Shown in pieces: positions 43,082 to 57,650 of a DNA stretch of 64,000 nucleotides. This stretch comes from Utricularia gibba (taxonomy: Eukaryota > Streptophyta > Magnoliopsida > Lamiales > Lentibulariaceae): positions 1,674,001 to 1,738,000 of the forward strand of contig NEEC01000015.1 of NCBI GenBank assembly GCA_002189035.1. Reading direction: 5' to 3'. The position numbers and the translations under genes are program-made. A model generated the notes under the pieces. That model was not told where the DNA came from and did not search any database. It saw nothing but the letters and a program-made list of their open reading frames with translations. How positions within the stretch are numbered: position 1 is the stretch's first letter; each line of letters begins with the position of its first letter.

Positions 43082-43466
43082 ATAGAGATGCGTGGCTTTG
43101 GATGAACCGTGAGCATTGTTGAATGTTGGTGTGAATGAACTAGTGATAGGTTGTTGTAGTTTGCCTTTGCCCCCCTCCCTGTGTAGACCTGAAGATGGAA
43201 GTGGACTGATTAAGCATTTCAAGAATAATTTTTATTCACACAGAAAATTTAGTATGAAGGAAGACTACTCTGCTGTGAACTGCGAATACTGTCCATTGGA
43301 TCTCGGCCTAAAACAATGCACAAAACAAGATTTCTTTCAAGTGGAAAACAGAGAGTTTTAGAAAAAAAAACATGAGCGCTTGATACTCATTGACAATCAT
43401 CAAACACAAGATTAAAACACAAGAATCCCAGTTTTTGCATCTGAGCTATCATATCCACGAGGCGCC

Positions 43467-46433
43467 TCATTCTTCGTCGGCTGGAGAAATCAGGGAAACA
43501 ACCTTTTCAGTTATATTAATGGCACTAAGACATGGAATGCAAGTACAATTGGTAACTTACTGCTCAAAATGAATCCTTGAAGCAAACTCTGAGCTCTCTC
43601 GGTTTGCTCCGGAGTACCTGATATTTGTATAACCTTATCTGCTGCATCAGGATTGTCATTCAGGAGCTTCACCGTCGCACCGGATATCTATCATGTACAC
43701 AAATTTGCATTCAAGGAGACAGCCATATATGGAAGCTGTGAAGGGATACAGGAAGTCTCACTTCACTAATCAGAGTTAGTTTTCTAGATTTCTTTGCAAG
43801 CTCAGCTGCTGCATGAGGGGGAATAACGACTTCAAGAGTGCTCTTTGTGATGACCGGCACGGAGATCCTGAATGAATAAAAGATAAAAAAAAAGAAAAAG
43901 CAGCGATTAGTGAAGGGATCCTGAGTATTAGTTGTTGACAGCTATCTGAACATTATCCAGTACCTATTCAATACAGTTGGCTGATCTTCATGCCGTTCGC
44001 TCTCATTCTCAGTGTTTGCTGCAGCTGCACTTGAATTCTGCAAGTATATAGAAATAAAGGGTAAAGGGTTCTTATTAGCCAACAGATCGCAAGAAACTCA
44101 GAGGGCGATTGGCAAGAGAATGAACTTCACCTTCTGCGTCTCTACAGCAGCTAACGAATTTGCAGTTTGTTTGTCTGTTGAGGGCGTTGCATTATTGCTC
44201 GATGTGGTGTCTGTAGGTGCTGATGGATTTGAAATGGGCTCTTCACCTTCGTAGAGATCCTGATAAACATGGCTTCGAATCTGCGAGGTCACCTCCATCA
44301 GTGCCTCTCGAGCGCACTTTATCTCACCAACTATCTAATAGCATGAAAATTGTAAGGGTTCAAGGTGAAATCTCAAGCTGCGAGAATGATAGGACAGGTA
44401 GAAATTAAAGACCTGCAAGATCTCATCCATCCCTGATAAACCATCAGGAAGCTTATCTCTAGGCAAGATTTCAATGTCTGCACCGCACAAATTTCTGATG
44501 TCTCGAAAAGAAGCAATCTCATCTGATTGCACAAGTAGTTTCGTTGTAATGATGTTCTCTTTTTCAGGGAAAAGATCAACAACACGGGTTTGTATGTGCA
44601 GAAGTGCTTCTTGAGAAGGGAATAACTCATCGTCTGGAGCCTAAAACAACATGAAGTGAATCAAGCCATTTGGTATGATAATGATGATCAGTTATTGGCA
44701 ATGGGATGTTTGATCATACCTCATCAGATGATATGGAAATTATATGCTCCTCTGATCCAGCAATGGGATCAGACACATCAATGATGACACCTACATCATC
44801 CTGAAGCAAATTTAGAATACCATCCGACTCCCCAACAATGCGACCAAGCTTGTCTGCAGGGCAAAGAATTCGAAAAACAAGATCCTCCGAAAAGGGAGGG
44901 GCTTCATCAGTTGCATAGGAACCTCCAGCATCCAATGCAAATCCTGATGAACGAAATGAATCATTGGTTTTCCTTGAACCTGCTGAATACCTTGAACCAA
45001 AGTTTCGGCCTCCCACTGACAGTCTTCGTGGGCCATTCATTCGGAAATCATCATCAGGAGGGAACACACGATCAGGTGAATGTGATCGATTATGAAAATA
45101 GCTTCTATCACGATGTTGACTCTCACGAAGTCGAGATGAAATAATCACCATAGCAGCTTTCACAGCATTCATATCACCAACGACCTGCAGTTGAAGAGAA
45201 ACAGAAGTTTGAAAAATTCTTAACGTGCATGTCTCCACAGCAGGGAAAAGAAACAGACAGCATTATAATATTTATAAATAGAAAGCATTCTTTACATTGA
45301 AAACCAGATGCAGAGGAACGGCAACCTTCCACCATGGAAGATACAAAGCTTATGAGATTATCTGATACACCTAAAGGCAACGAAAGCCACTTAACAGTAT
45401 TCCCAATTCCTCACCAACTAAAGGGCAACAATCACATGAAACCTGTTAGCAACTAATCAACATTACAGTAGGAGGAACCAATCTACCGCACTTAACAAGT
45501 GTAATGCACCTTGACCTTAAACTTATCTTTCAAACAACAAAATATACAGATAAGACAGTGTGCAGGCATCAAAAAGTATTTGAGTTGGCTGTGTTAATTC
45601 TATAACGTCGTTTCCAACTACTGAATGTTCTTTCCAATATTGCTGCAAGATAAAAGTAATCTGACCACATAAAGAGTTTCATGTCTCAGCCACTCAAAGC
45701 ATCAAAGATAAAGAACAATCAAAACCTGAACAATCTCCTCCGACATTCCAATGCAGCGTGGTATAGTGTGATCTCTAGGCAAAATCCGAATATGAGTCTT
45801 AGTTTCTATCCTCATTTGCTCAATAATCTTTCCCCCTTTCCCCAGCAAACACCCCACATGCATCCTCGAAACAACAAGCCTGGTCACGACCTTACCACCA
45901 CCACTTCCTCCACCTCCACCTCGCCCACCGTACTCTTCACTCTCCTCATCTCCAATTCCCATATATCCTCCAACTTCATTCTCCAAGATTCTTTCATGTA
46001 TCAACAACAACGCCTCCTGTGCGGGAGAAAAGGAAGGCATTCTTCCATCAGGATCCTTTCTGCGTGTGTCCGAAATCTCAATAATTCTCTCCTCATCACC
46101 AGGAACCAGTTCATGCACATTGATCCACGCCCCCGTGTGCTGCCTAATCGACTTAATTATACTTCCAGACTTTCCAATCACCCCACCAACCTTAACATCA
46201 TGACACAAAATTCGGTAACTTGTGTTTACCATCATAGTGGTGTCCGCTATTTTTCTCCCACCCACACCTCCTGCCATTCCTGAAGCGGATCTCCGGTGGC
46301 TTCCGGAGGAGTAATAGCTTCCACCGCCCCCTCCCTGCGAATTGCTACCATATCGGGGTTTGCTCCGGGGGTGGAGGTTTTCATACTCGTGGTCTTGGTC
46401 ATGGAAGTATCTCTTAGACCTAGATCTCTCCAT
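43467..46433 (-). CDS. KH-domain RNA-binding protein (HEN4/FLK-like), five KH motifs
   Basis: RNA-binding regulator of the plant poly-KH family. Exons: 46433-45726, 45184-44720, 44640-44413, 44334-44131, 44037-43964, 43867-43762, 43687-43561, 43480-43467, giving 641 residues. The N-terminus is basic with Gly/Tyr/Ser repeats (MERSRSKRYFHDQDHEYENL). KH motifs: VGGVIGKSGSIIKSIRQ (exon 1), VGCLLGKGGKIIEQMR (exon 1), LGRIVGESDGILNLLQ (exon 2, degenerate), SFRDIRNLCGADI (exon 3, degenerate), LISE-ISGATVKLL (exons 6/7). A Gly-rich linker separates KH1 and KH2. The last coding exon is only 14 bases (TDEE and stop) and is chosen from a strong polypyrimidine acceptor; read-through alternatives exist. 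Intact. Confidence 0.9.
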
Positions 46434-47468
46434 TCCAGACCTTATCCCTCACACTCCCAATGTCCGTCCAAACCAAGAGAAGATGTAATTAGGGTTCACA
46501 TTCACATCCCAGATTTCTGTGCATTTCCGATTTCACTCCAAGTATCCGCAGAATCACAGTTTCAAGTCCAGTTCCAAACTTTCCAGAGCGCACTTTCGGG
46601 CTAGGAAAAGTTGAGAACACCAGATTTTCCCCGTGCCGTCCTAATCCTATTAGATCGTGCACAACTCAGGCCAGCCGGGGAACTTCCTCGCAGTATGCTC
46701 TTCAACTACAAGAAGCCATCTTCTTGCATGCATCAGGCAGGACTCCGGTAGGAAGCCGGATCCAAACTCGCTCTCTCGGCTGTCCGTTGCCGTTGAGATT
46801 TCCCAATTGCCTTCAAATATCACCAATTACCTTTCAAAACCTAAATTTACACTTCATTGCCCAGCCTCAAGTCCATATCCCATTTGATTACCTTTTCTCA
46901 TTCAAAACATATTATTTTAAATAATTTAAATAATCATAAACTAACGATTAATGATTATCGAATTTTTTTAAAAAAAAAACATCACGATTGCATTTTAAAT
47001 CGTATTTATAAATACAACCTAAATATCTACCGGTAGGAGTTATTGTACTTTTTATATTTCAACTAGTACAGACATCAATATTATAATAATAGGATATTAA
47101 TATATTTAAATAAATAAATATATATATATATTGTTTGATATTCAAAAATATAAATTAAAAATATATAAATAATTAATTATACTTCATTTATATACATCAT
47201 TCATATATTCAAAAATATATATATATAAATTATATTTATATAAAATTAATATATATCCATATAAAATTAATATATATCTATATATACATACATAACTATT
47301 TATACATAAATTTAAATAAAATCTGTTATACTATATTATCGAAAATCTTCTAAATACACCCATCACCATGTCCATGGGATTGTTTATTACGGCAAATAAA
47401 TCACTCAGCAGTTCTTCTGTACAAGCAACCTAAGGCTTGATCCTAACGGGTCGATGGGGATTCACCTC
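46434..47468. other. KH gene leader and AT-rich spacer with TA microsatellite
   Basis: 46434 to ~46650 is the probable 5' UTR of the KH gene. 46900-47345 is AT-rich with TA dinucleotide runs (47119-47132, 47213-47226). No gene. Confidence 0.5.
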
Positions 47469-48709
47469 TCAGTACAGATCAATAGACTCGAGCACCCTTC
47501 GAGCTTGAATGTGCAAAGCAGTTAACCTTTCATCTGGATTCAGTGTAGATCCAAATTGGCTAGCTGCCCATATCAAGGATGCAGATTTCTCTCCAAGGAA
47601 TTGCCTCACATCCTCGTGTATTGTCATCATTGGAGGTGCATCCCTTCCGTGGACGTGGCCGATTAGGAGTAGCAGGAATTCTCCACATTTCAGCCTGATC
47701 CGAATCAATGCAGACAACTAACACAAAGATGAACCACGATATCTGGATGGTAGGATGTTTATGATCTTGTGGAGGAAGAGTACCTCAGATTTTCATCCAT
47801 TTGTTTGTCTCGTATTATAAGGGAAACTTCTTCTATGCCATTGCAGACTTCAAAATCCTAGTCAAAAAATGCATGATTTCATATGTTTCCTGTCAGAAGA
47901 TTCATCTATTGACTAACAACACATGTACCAGCTGATTGGAGGATGAATCCATCATGATCGCTATCAGGGTGTCCAGGCATGCTCCTTGTTCGAGCACTCC
48001 ACGGGTAGACAGTATATTCATCAAGACCTGCCACAAAGGAATTCCATTATACACATCCTAACCTAGTGCCCACAGAATTATATGTAGCTGAGTAGCAATG
48101 GCTGTTTAATTTGCTCAAAGCAAAATTAGAAGATGGTTTTCGCATACTGGGATTGCCTTGTGCTGATGAGCCAATATCGTGCTTTCACGATGAAGAAGAC
48201 AGCAGCCTTCAAGAACTCTCAGCGCCAGAGCCACTTCTGCGTCAGTAGAAGGACTAGTAATCTTCAGAGGTTCCACACCAAATATGTGATTCATATCGTT
48301 CACTGTCGGCTCCTCCACATCCTTAAGAGTATGTTGAAACAGAACAGGAACAACTTGTTCCACAAAAAATCAATGCATCATAATACATACACGTGCCAAA
48401 CAGATGATCGAAAACTAGGTTTGGGAGAAGCAGAACACCTTGGAGCTCGGGAATTGATTGTGAATGGCAGAATAGACTGACAGTAGAATCATTTTCAGCA
48501 ACAGATCGGAGAAATTTGAGAAGGCTGCGGAGTCCACGGATCCGGATGAAGGAGAATTCCGCGACCGCTTCTCGTAGACCGCTGCGAAGGGCGAGGGTGA
48601 CCTCCCGATACAATCGCTTCTGGTCTAGCGACTTCACCAGCTCCACCACTGGAGGCGGTGTCCCGGAATCATCAACCGCGGCGCTCCAGAAGGCCTTCTT
48701 TAGGTACAT
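47469..48709 (-). CDS. Cdc14 (SIN component)-like helical repeat protein
   Basis: Exons: 48709-48439, 48353-48148, 48027-47929, 47857-47784, 47694-47469; phases fit and give 291 residues. The pattern RVLEGCCLLHRES, then ACLDTLIAIMMDSSSNQ, DFEVCNGIEEVSLIIRD and LRLKCGEFLLLLIGHVHG resembles the Cdc14 family of the fungal septation initiation network (not the Cdc14 phosphatase). Plants have uncharacterised members. It probably folds as armadillo-like helices; role in plants unknown. The ATG at 48709 is the first in frame after a possible acceptor at ~48761, so the N-terminus could be longer. It shares a 196-bp divergent promoter with PLR1. Confidence 0.7.
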
Positions 48710-48905
48710 TGCCGCCAGACTGAACCGCTCTACCGAGAAGAAGCACCTTCCGGCGTCTACAAAGAATATATTAAAATTTAAAAAATCCTGACTCTATTTA
48801 TGCCATAATATTGTACCCTCGTATTTTTCTTATCCGATTCAGGGCTGAATTACCGTCCGGCCTCTGCTTTGAAGCAACAGACACAACAGGAAAACTGCCC
48901 GGGAA
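48710..48905. promoter_or_regulatory. Divergent promoter between Cdc14-like gene and PLR1
   Basis: The two start codons face away from each other with only 196 bases between, so both promoters and leaders must overlap. No clear TATA box is seen. Confidence 0.55.
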
Positions 48906-50985
48906 ATGGCTTACGCAGGCTGGTGTTCGCTGCCGCAAGCCAATTTCACTTGCTCCACTTCTTCCCGGAAGGAAACACTTTTCCCTCTTCCTTCTTCGCT
49001 TCCTCGTTTATGGCCTTGGCAAAAGCAAAAGGTTATTAAGTCCCCATCTCCAATGGAAACAAAAAATCCTTCAATAATTCGAGTTTCTGCTGTTTGATTT
49101 CAAGAATGTGATTTTCAGGTGAAAATTGGACAACTTAGCGTATCTCAGATGGGTCTTGGTACCTGGGCCTGGGGAATCAGCTTCTTTGGGGCTATCTACA
49201 ATCCATGGATTCCGAGCTTCAGCAGGCATTCAATCTTGCTGTTGATAGTGGCATTAACTTGTTTGATACGGCCGATTCTTATGGCACTGGTGTCCTCAAT
49301 GGGCAAAGTGAGAAGCTTTTAGGGAAGTTTATCCGCGAGTTCCCAGGTTGATTCTGTTCTCCTTTCTCGCTTGCATTTCATTCCAGCACTAGAGATTTTT
49401 AGGGAATGGGGTTCATTTTGTTCTCCAGCTAAGCTTTCTGTTACTGCTTGTTTCAGAGATGGATCATAGATGATGGTCTAGCAATTAGTCTTGACTTTAG
49501 GCATCAACAAACACCTTATGGAACCACCACTTAAGTTTGTCCATTAACTTACCTAATGTTTCAGTCAACACCATTCTCATTTTACCCCTCATTACCCCAG
49601 TTTATGGTCCGAGATGTGGTTTCACAGACATATCCTCCATAAAAAGATGGTATCTAACTGCATTGGATTTTCAGTTGGCTGCTCTTCTTACTTGGGAACA
49701 TTATTTGATTCTTTTCTGTGCTGTACAATCAATAGTGTCTTCATGCTTTTAAGGTAGTGAGCAGCTCGCGAATAAGATCGTGATTGCGACGAAATTCGCT
49801 GCATATCCTTGGCGCTTAACGCCAAACCAGTTCGTCAATGCTTGCAAGTATTCCTCCTCATTGTGAAGTAACTGTGGTAGGAGAGTAGCTAATGTGTTTG
49901 AACTGATGATGATCTCTACACATTGGGGTTTCAGATCATCCCTAGAAAGGGTTCAGCTCGAGCAAATTGGAATCGGCCAACTCCACTGGTCCACAGCTAA
50001 TTATGCTCCTCTTCAAGAAAGGGTCCTTTGGGATGGCTTAGTGGCAATGTATGACAAGGTTATCTACCGTGATCCATATCTTTTGTTCCTAAAAAGCGTT
50101 TTCATGGCCAGTTTCGAGCACTGTTTGATCTCAAAACAAACATGAAGCTCACTCAAGATGCTTCATTGTTCGCTTGTGATTCCCTTGTTACAAGAATATA
50201 TGTTCATGCTGTGATCTGTACGTTGTTTCAGGGATTGGTAAAAGCTGTGGGAGTAAGCAACTACGGGCCAAAGCAGCTACTGAAAGTACACAAGTACCTC
50301 AACTCCCGGGGAGTTCCTCTCAGCTCGGCCCAGGTACTACTAGCAGATGCTGCGTTAGCAAACCTTTTCGTTCCTCTGGAAGCATAGGCACTAAGCAAGA
50401 GGGATAGTGTGAATAGGTGCAATTTTCATTGTTGAGCATGGGAAGAGATCAGATGGAGATGAAAGAAATATGCGACTCTCTAGCTGTTCGTGTTATTGCC
50501 TACAGTCCCCTGGGGCTCGGCATGCTGACAGGCAAATACACCCCTTCAAATCTTCCTCCAGGACCACGGTCTGTGACCCATTCCTCTTTAAGCGTGCTCG
50601 TATCATCTGTTGGTGAGTTTCCTCTGTGATTTCGCAGGAGCCTTCTATTCCGGCGGATTTTACCAGGCCTTGAGCCCCTGTTACGTTCACTGAAAGAGAT
50701 CGGGGTGAAGCGGAGGAAGACCGTGTCTCAGGTGAAGCTGCCCTGTCGTTTGAGATCAGTGTAAATGAGCCCTGTGCATATGATTCTATAAATTAGCAGG
50801 TAGCTATAAACTGGTGCATCTGCAAAGGCACGATCCCGATTCCTGGGGTGAAGACGGTGAAACAAGTAGATGACAACTTGGGAGCATTGGGATGGCAACT
50901 CAGCTCGGATGAGGTGCTGCAGCTAGAAAATGCAGCTCTAGAATCTCCCAGTAAAATGATTCAGAACATTTTTCAGACGAGATAG
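48906..50985 (+). CDS. PLR1: Pyridoxal reductase, chloroplastic (aldo/keto reductase), one frame shift
   Basis: Reduces pyridoxal to pyridoxine with NADPH in the vitamin B6 salvage pathway. Exons: 48906-49031, 49119-49346, 49754-49847, 49935-50058, 50232-50333, 50417-50568, 50638-50731, 50800-50985. Exon 1 is a plastid transit region ending LWPWQKQK. AKR landmarks: MGLGTWAWG, INLFDTADSYG (catalytic Asp/Tyr), ATKFAAYPWR (Lys), IGQLHWS (His), VKAVGVSNYGPKQL, and INWCICKGTIPIPGVK with LGALGW at the cofactor end; terminus SKMIQNIFQTR. In exon 2 the frame breaks at the G4 run 49171-49174: one more G gives GNQLLWGYLQSMDSELQQAF, exactly the family sequence, and 368 residues. Everything else is in phase, so a consensus error is likely. 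Confidence 0.92.
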
Positions 50986-51182
50986 AATCACAAACTGCAT
51001 GAACTTTGAGATAGTTTCATCAAAACACAAAATGGGAACTAACTGAGCTTCATCAGTGTATTGACAACACAAGACCAACACATGTCGAGGAGATGCGCTC
51101 ATGAGAGTTAGAGAAAGGAAAGTTCGGAGAACAATATGTGAATAAAAAACGACGGAGCCAATCGAAAATTATGCCCAGCACT

Positions 51183-52658
<1,476 letters not shown>

Positions 52659-55224
52659 ATGGCGGCTGAGGTTTTCTGCTTTCTTCCTTTCTCCTTCTTC
52701 TTACCTTTTTGCTGAACGCTTCCTACCTTTCTGTTATGAGGGCCGAATTGTGGATTTTTTGAGGGATATGTGCATGTCGTCATATATGTTGCTGTTAGAA
52801 TTTTTTTTTATTCATTTTTTTTAGCATTTATGCTCGTCATCAGAAATTGTCAGGAACATTTCTTGTTTCTAATTCTCTGCTATCAATATTGTTGAACAGA
52901 AATCTCATTATTCAGTGGATGGAATGCAATTTGGAACGAATGACGAGATTATGGAGTCATTTATGAGCCTTTCAAGGGTTAGCTTATAGTTTCTTGCACT
53001 TCCAACGTTGAAATTTGACAGTTCCAGTAGCTAGCTTTATTTGTTTATTTTATTTTGATTAACTTTTCCTCACCTTTTTTTCATGTTTTTTTTAAATTCT
53101 AATGCCGTAATTGGATCTTGTACGTGCAGAAACTACAAGATGTCGTACAAGAAGAGGGTGAGAAAATCAAGCACTATGATGAAAATGTCAAATATTTGAA
53201 GTCCTTGGTTATGAAACTGGAGGATTCCATTTCGGAAATGAGGGGTATATCTGTGTTTCCTTGGGCTTCCTGAACCCTCTTCCGTTATTAAGTTCATTTT
53301 GATTGATCGATCATGTGGTACTTATAGAATTAATGTTTTCTTTTTTGTTCTTTAGAATTTTTTAGGCACTCTAAAATGTGATAGAAATACATGCATTCGT
53401 CTGGTATGTTATCTCCCTAATGTTACTAAATTAAGCTTAGGTGATAAATGTGTTAGTTCTTATGTACCATGGCTGTGGTGTGGATCCATTTATATCATAA
53501 TGTGTATTCGAAATCTGAATAGGCCTATTGATATAAGTCACTAACTTTTGTATTTTTTGTTTCTAATTTCTTTTACTATCTATCAGATATTTTTTTTCCA
53601 ATGGTATGATGTTAGGTAATACATTCACCTTGTTTTGCTTACTCGAGCTGCAGTTAAGATGGGGAACTATGAGAGAGTGGCTAATTTTAAATGGAAAAAT
53701 GATGACCCTGCTCAAGTTCCAAGGGTGGAAGAGATATTGCAGCGCATCTTAAAACTTAAGAATTCAGCTGCGGCCCTTTTGTGTAGGATTAAAGCCAGCC
53801 CTGAAGCGCAGTCCTTTCATCATTCATTTGTAAAAGATGTGCTGGGGGTTGTTGCGACACTTGGAAAAGTGAATGATCCTAACCTCAGCAGGTTGGTCTC
53901 TTTGGACACTTTTTTTTTTAAAAAAAAAAGACATGATATGGATAAGCTGGAGCAACCAATTGACAGCAGTAGCTTTCATGCCATCTGTGCAACTACGTTT
54001 TTTTCAAATATTGTGATGTCAGCATGTTGACTGTGTACACTCCCATATATGGTCTCTTAAAATTCTATAATGTGGAGTTAGAATAATTTATTCCGTGCCC
54101 CTTTTATCCATCTTTTATTATATTTCACTGGAGGAAAACGCTAATTCTGTATAGTTGGCGTTTTTGTTTTCCATATTCCTGATGTAGGATTTTTGCAGAG
54201 TATTTGGGCCCAGACACAATGTTGGCAATTGTGTGCAAAACACATGAAGGTGTGAAAGCCATCGAATCGTACACTTCTGATGGTTTAATAGATAGAAGTT
54301 CGGGAATTCATGGTCTTGCAGCTTCTGTCGGGAGATCTCTAGATGGCAGATTTCACGTCATTTGTCTTGAAGATCTTAGGTGCCTTACTCTCTTCTTCTA
54401 ATTGTGTTATTTTCTATGCATTTCACATGCTATATCGTTGTGAACTGACATTTGTTTTTTGTGAATGGGTTTTTATTAGACCCTATGCGGGCGAGATGGT
54501 ATGCAATGATCCACAACTTCGGCTTGATCTTCTGCAGCCAAGACTGGCCAACGGGGAGAAGCCACCAGGGTTTCTTGGCTTCGCTGTTAATATGATCACC
54601 ATTGAAAGCGCTGACCTATATTCTGTTCATGGTGCGGGTTACAATTTGAGAGAGACACTATTCTATCATCTGTTCTCAGATATGCAAGTTTACAGATCAA
54701 GGGACGATATGCTGAAGGCCCTCCCTTGTATAAGGAAGGCAGCTGTCTCTATGGATGGAGGGATGATAAGAAATCCTGGCGTATTTGCCCTTGGTCCTGT
54801 TAGGTCAGATAACAAACCATGGCTTCTTAGATTTGAGGTGTACAACTCACTTTGCAGTAACTAATCTTTTTTCCTCTGATGTAGGGAAAATCTAGACATC
54901 TGTTTCCCATTTAGTCCTGGAGCTTCGTATCCCTTGGATTACTTCGAGCTTCAGAACCAGTTGAAGCAGATGGAATGGAAGAAGAGTCGGACCTTAGAAG
55001 ATATTACAAAAGAAGAGGAGCTTTTGAACCATGCAAGGTACAAGTATGATGCAAAGAAGAGAGAATTTATCCAGTTGATTGCTTCTAGCTCTTCCCATGC
55101 AAATCAGGTAACACATTTTACACACAGTTGTTACACTTGCTCTTATGTTCTTAACACTTCTCATCCTTTTTTTTTAATTTTGTTTTATTAGTACCAAATG
55201 CAACATCGAACCGGCACGAGGTAA
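52659..55224 (+). CDS. DMS3: DMS3, SMC-hinge protein of RNA-directed DNA methylation
   Basis: DMS3 is part of the DDR complex (DRD1-DMS3-RDM1) that loads RNA polymerase V. Exons: 52659-52670, 52900-52977, 53130-53244, 53654-53891, 54188-54379, 54480-54803, 54885-55107, 55192-55224, giving 404 residues. A coiled coil opens ([20 protein letters not shown]). The hinge domain has [67 protein letters not shown] and [12 protein letters not shown]; a C-terminal coiled coil ([20 protein letters not shown]) follows. No ATPase motifs, as expected for this family. The first coding exon is just 12 bases (MAAE), chosen because it joins in frame to a good acceptor; the true N-terminus is therefore less sure than the rest. 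Intact. Confidence 0.93.
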
Positions 55225-55734
55225 TCAGCCCATGCACAGATCCAGCGATGCAGCTCTTCAGTTATTGTGATCATAACATGTAGTGAGAACGCTGTTGAAG
55301 TTTACATTCAGATCCTTGGTCTAGGTTTAGTCACATACAGCTGCTGCTTCACTATTTTCTGGAATTGGCGCTATTTGACTTGTGATATTTTGTGGTGGTG
55401 CTGGATGTTACCACATCAGACCCCAATGGTTTTCCAATTAAAAATGTTACTTCCCCTTAAACAGCAATGACACAAGAGTATATTTAACTTGTATTATGAG
55501 ATTATTTGTTACATTTATTCTCATCTTGAATGGATAATTAGACTGTTTTGTGGAATTCATATTTCATATTCCATTTAAAAAACTCAGTGACTATCAAGAA
55601 GTTATGCATTATCCACGCTCGTAGAGCATGAGTGATGGGAACAAGGCATATTTCCAGGTTGTGTTGCATCATCGTCTCTATATAAATAACGAAAGGACAG
55701 CAAACTGAGACGCATGCTTTGAAGAAGATACGCA
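55225..55734. other. 3' regions of convergent DMS3 and NUWA
   Basis: Only 3' UTR-like sequence is seen; no gene. Confidence 0.5.
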
Positions 55735-57650
55735 TCAGCCAGTTACTCGTTCGGCAGCAAGGTTGCCTTCAGTTCCTGCAGCTTCTTTTCCCTGATCCTC
55801 ATCCGCCTTGGTAGATGGAGAGGCAGGAGCTTCATCTGTGCCATCACCGGAATCATCTTCATTGTTATCGGCATCCTTGTTTCCTAACTTGAAAGGCAGC
55901 AAAGAAGCAACTGCAGCCCTGGCGCTGGCTTTTGCTCTTTCAGCTTCCTCAGCTGCTTTAGCAGCAGCCTCAGCTTTCTCTTTTTCAATCTCTGACTTCA
56001 GATTTTCCACCACATCCTCCCTCCCTATCCTCCTTAAGCCTTCTTTAACGAATTCCTCTACTTCTTCGGTGAAATCACCGGGTTCGTCCCTCAACATCCC
56101 ATCAACAATTTTCACCACTTCATCGTGCCTATCAGATTCAAAAAGAACTTTCATGATGAACTTGTAAGCTTCATCATTCATCCTCAGCTTTGGTAGCATC
56201 AGTTCGAAAAATGATTTTGCTTCATCAATTTTACCCACTTTCACCAACCCCTCCATCAGTCTATTGTATACAGCCAAGTTTGGCCTAAGCTTCGACTCCA
56301 CCATTGTCCTAAAGTACACAGCTGCATCGTCTGGTCTGTTTTCTATGAAGCACGTATCCATCAGTGTAACAAATGTGTACTCATCTGGCTTTACCTTCTT
56401 ATTTTCCATATCCCGATACAGATCCTCTGCCTCCGCCAAGTGGCCATTGTTGCACAACTGATCAATCAGTACATTGTAAGACAAGGTATCAGGGGCACAT
56501 CTTTTCTCCCCCATACGGTTGAAAACTGCAATGGCCTCACTAAACCTCTTCTCAGCACAATACCCCGCAACCACAACATTGTAACTACCCAAGTTCACAG
56601 TCAACTTTCTTGGGGAGCATGCTCATTTTTCATCCTCTCAAATAAATTCAGTGCTTCATCAAACTTACCATTCTGGCTCAATGCCTCTAAAATGTAATTG
56701 TAGGCAATATCTCTCATTTTAATTGGTGAACCCTCAGCCACAACCCTTTTGTAGCATTCATTGGCCTCTGAGTCCATTCCTTTCAAAAAATAGCCTTTCA
56801 TCAGATTCCCATAAATAACTCCATCCAAAATCTCCTCCACCCCTGTTTTCTTCTTTAATTCCTCATACAACTCAAAAATGCCATCAGCATTTGAATCCTT
56901 CGCCTGCCCCAACATCAAATAAGAATAGACAGTGGGATCTGGTTTGAACCCCTTCGCCTCCATTTCATCCTTAATCTCGAGCGCCTTATCAACTTTCTGA
57001 TTATCTACAAGCCCTTTAATCAGTATGCGGTAAGTAGTGGGGGAAGGGTTGAAAGGCGCATCACTTATCAATTGCTTGTACTGCTCTAATGCTAGATCTA
57101 CTTTCCTGCAGTCAAGATATACAGTGAGAAGAATATTATACGTGACGACATTCGCCGCCACGCCTGCTTGTGTAATGAACCTGTGAAGGGACAGCAGCTC
57201 CGCATATTTACACTGTCGCAGTTGCGCCGCCATTACCGAGTTGCAAGTGTAAATAGTCGGCCTACAATTGGAGTAAATGGAATGGCGAGTGAACAGAGCC
57301 GCCTCTTCGAGATCATTCTCGCGGATGAGCTTAAGAATACGGTTATGAAGGTTCAGCCTACTGCCAGTGAGAACGGATACAGGCTCAGGAATCTTTGGGG
57401 CGTTTGGATTCTGTGGCGCTGGGGCAGGACGCTGCTGCTGTGGCTGCTGGTGCCGGAGAGCGGACAATGGAGGCTCTATACGGAGGCGACGCTTTCGCTT
57501 TCGACGCTCGGCTGCCGCTTCTTCCGGTGTCGCGAAGGCGAAGAAACGGATCGGGATGAAGGTGAGCGGCGGCGCGTGAGCCTCCAGACGCCCGAAATTC
57601 GACAGGGTTTTGGTAAAATGGCAGAAATAGGAGAACTTAGAAAGCGCCAT
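55735..57650 (-). CDS. NUWA: P-type PPR protein NUWA/EMB1796-like, one frame shift
   Basis: Family knowledge: NUWA is a P-type PPR that works with DYW2 and PLS-E+ PPR factors in organelle C-to-U editing; loss is embryo-lethal. Intronless. It starts [14 protein letters not shown] with an organelle targeting region, then [19 protein letters not shown], the conserved lead-in of this orthologue group. PPR repeats such as [40 protein letters not shown] and [20 protein letters not shown] follow, and a Lys/Glu/Ala-rich tail ([18 protein letters not shown]-like). The frame breaks at the G4 run 56612-56615 (C4 on the coding strand), between KNEHAP and [15 protein letters not shown]. One more base joins them as in the family and gives 638 residues. 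No other defect, so consensus error is likely. Confidence 0.9.

Noticed and set aside
45681-46283. 200-codon plus-strand ORF
   Set aside because: Antisense shadow of the KH gene exon 1; no domain and Ser/Asn/His-rich random composition.
47100-47345. Possible repeat array
   Set aside because: Only AT-rich low-complexity DNA with TA microsatellites; no spaced repeats of CRISPR type, which would not be expected in a plant nuclear genome.
55808-56167. 119-codon plus-strand ORF rich in Ala and Ser
   Set aside because: Antisense of the Ala/Glu/Lys-rich NUWA tail.
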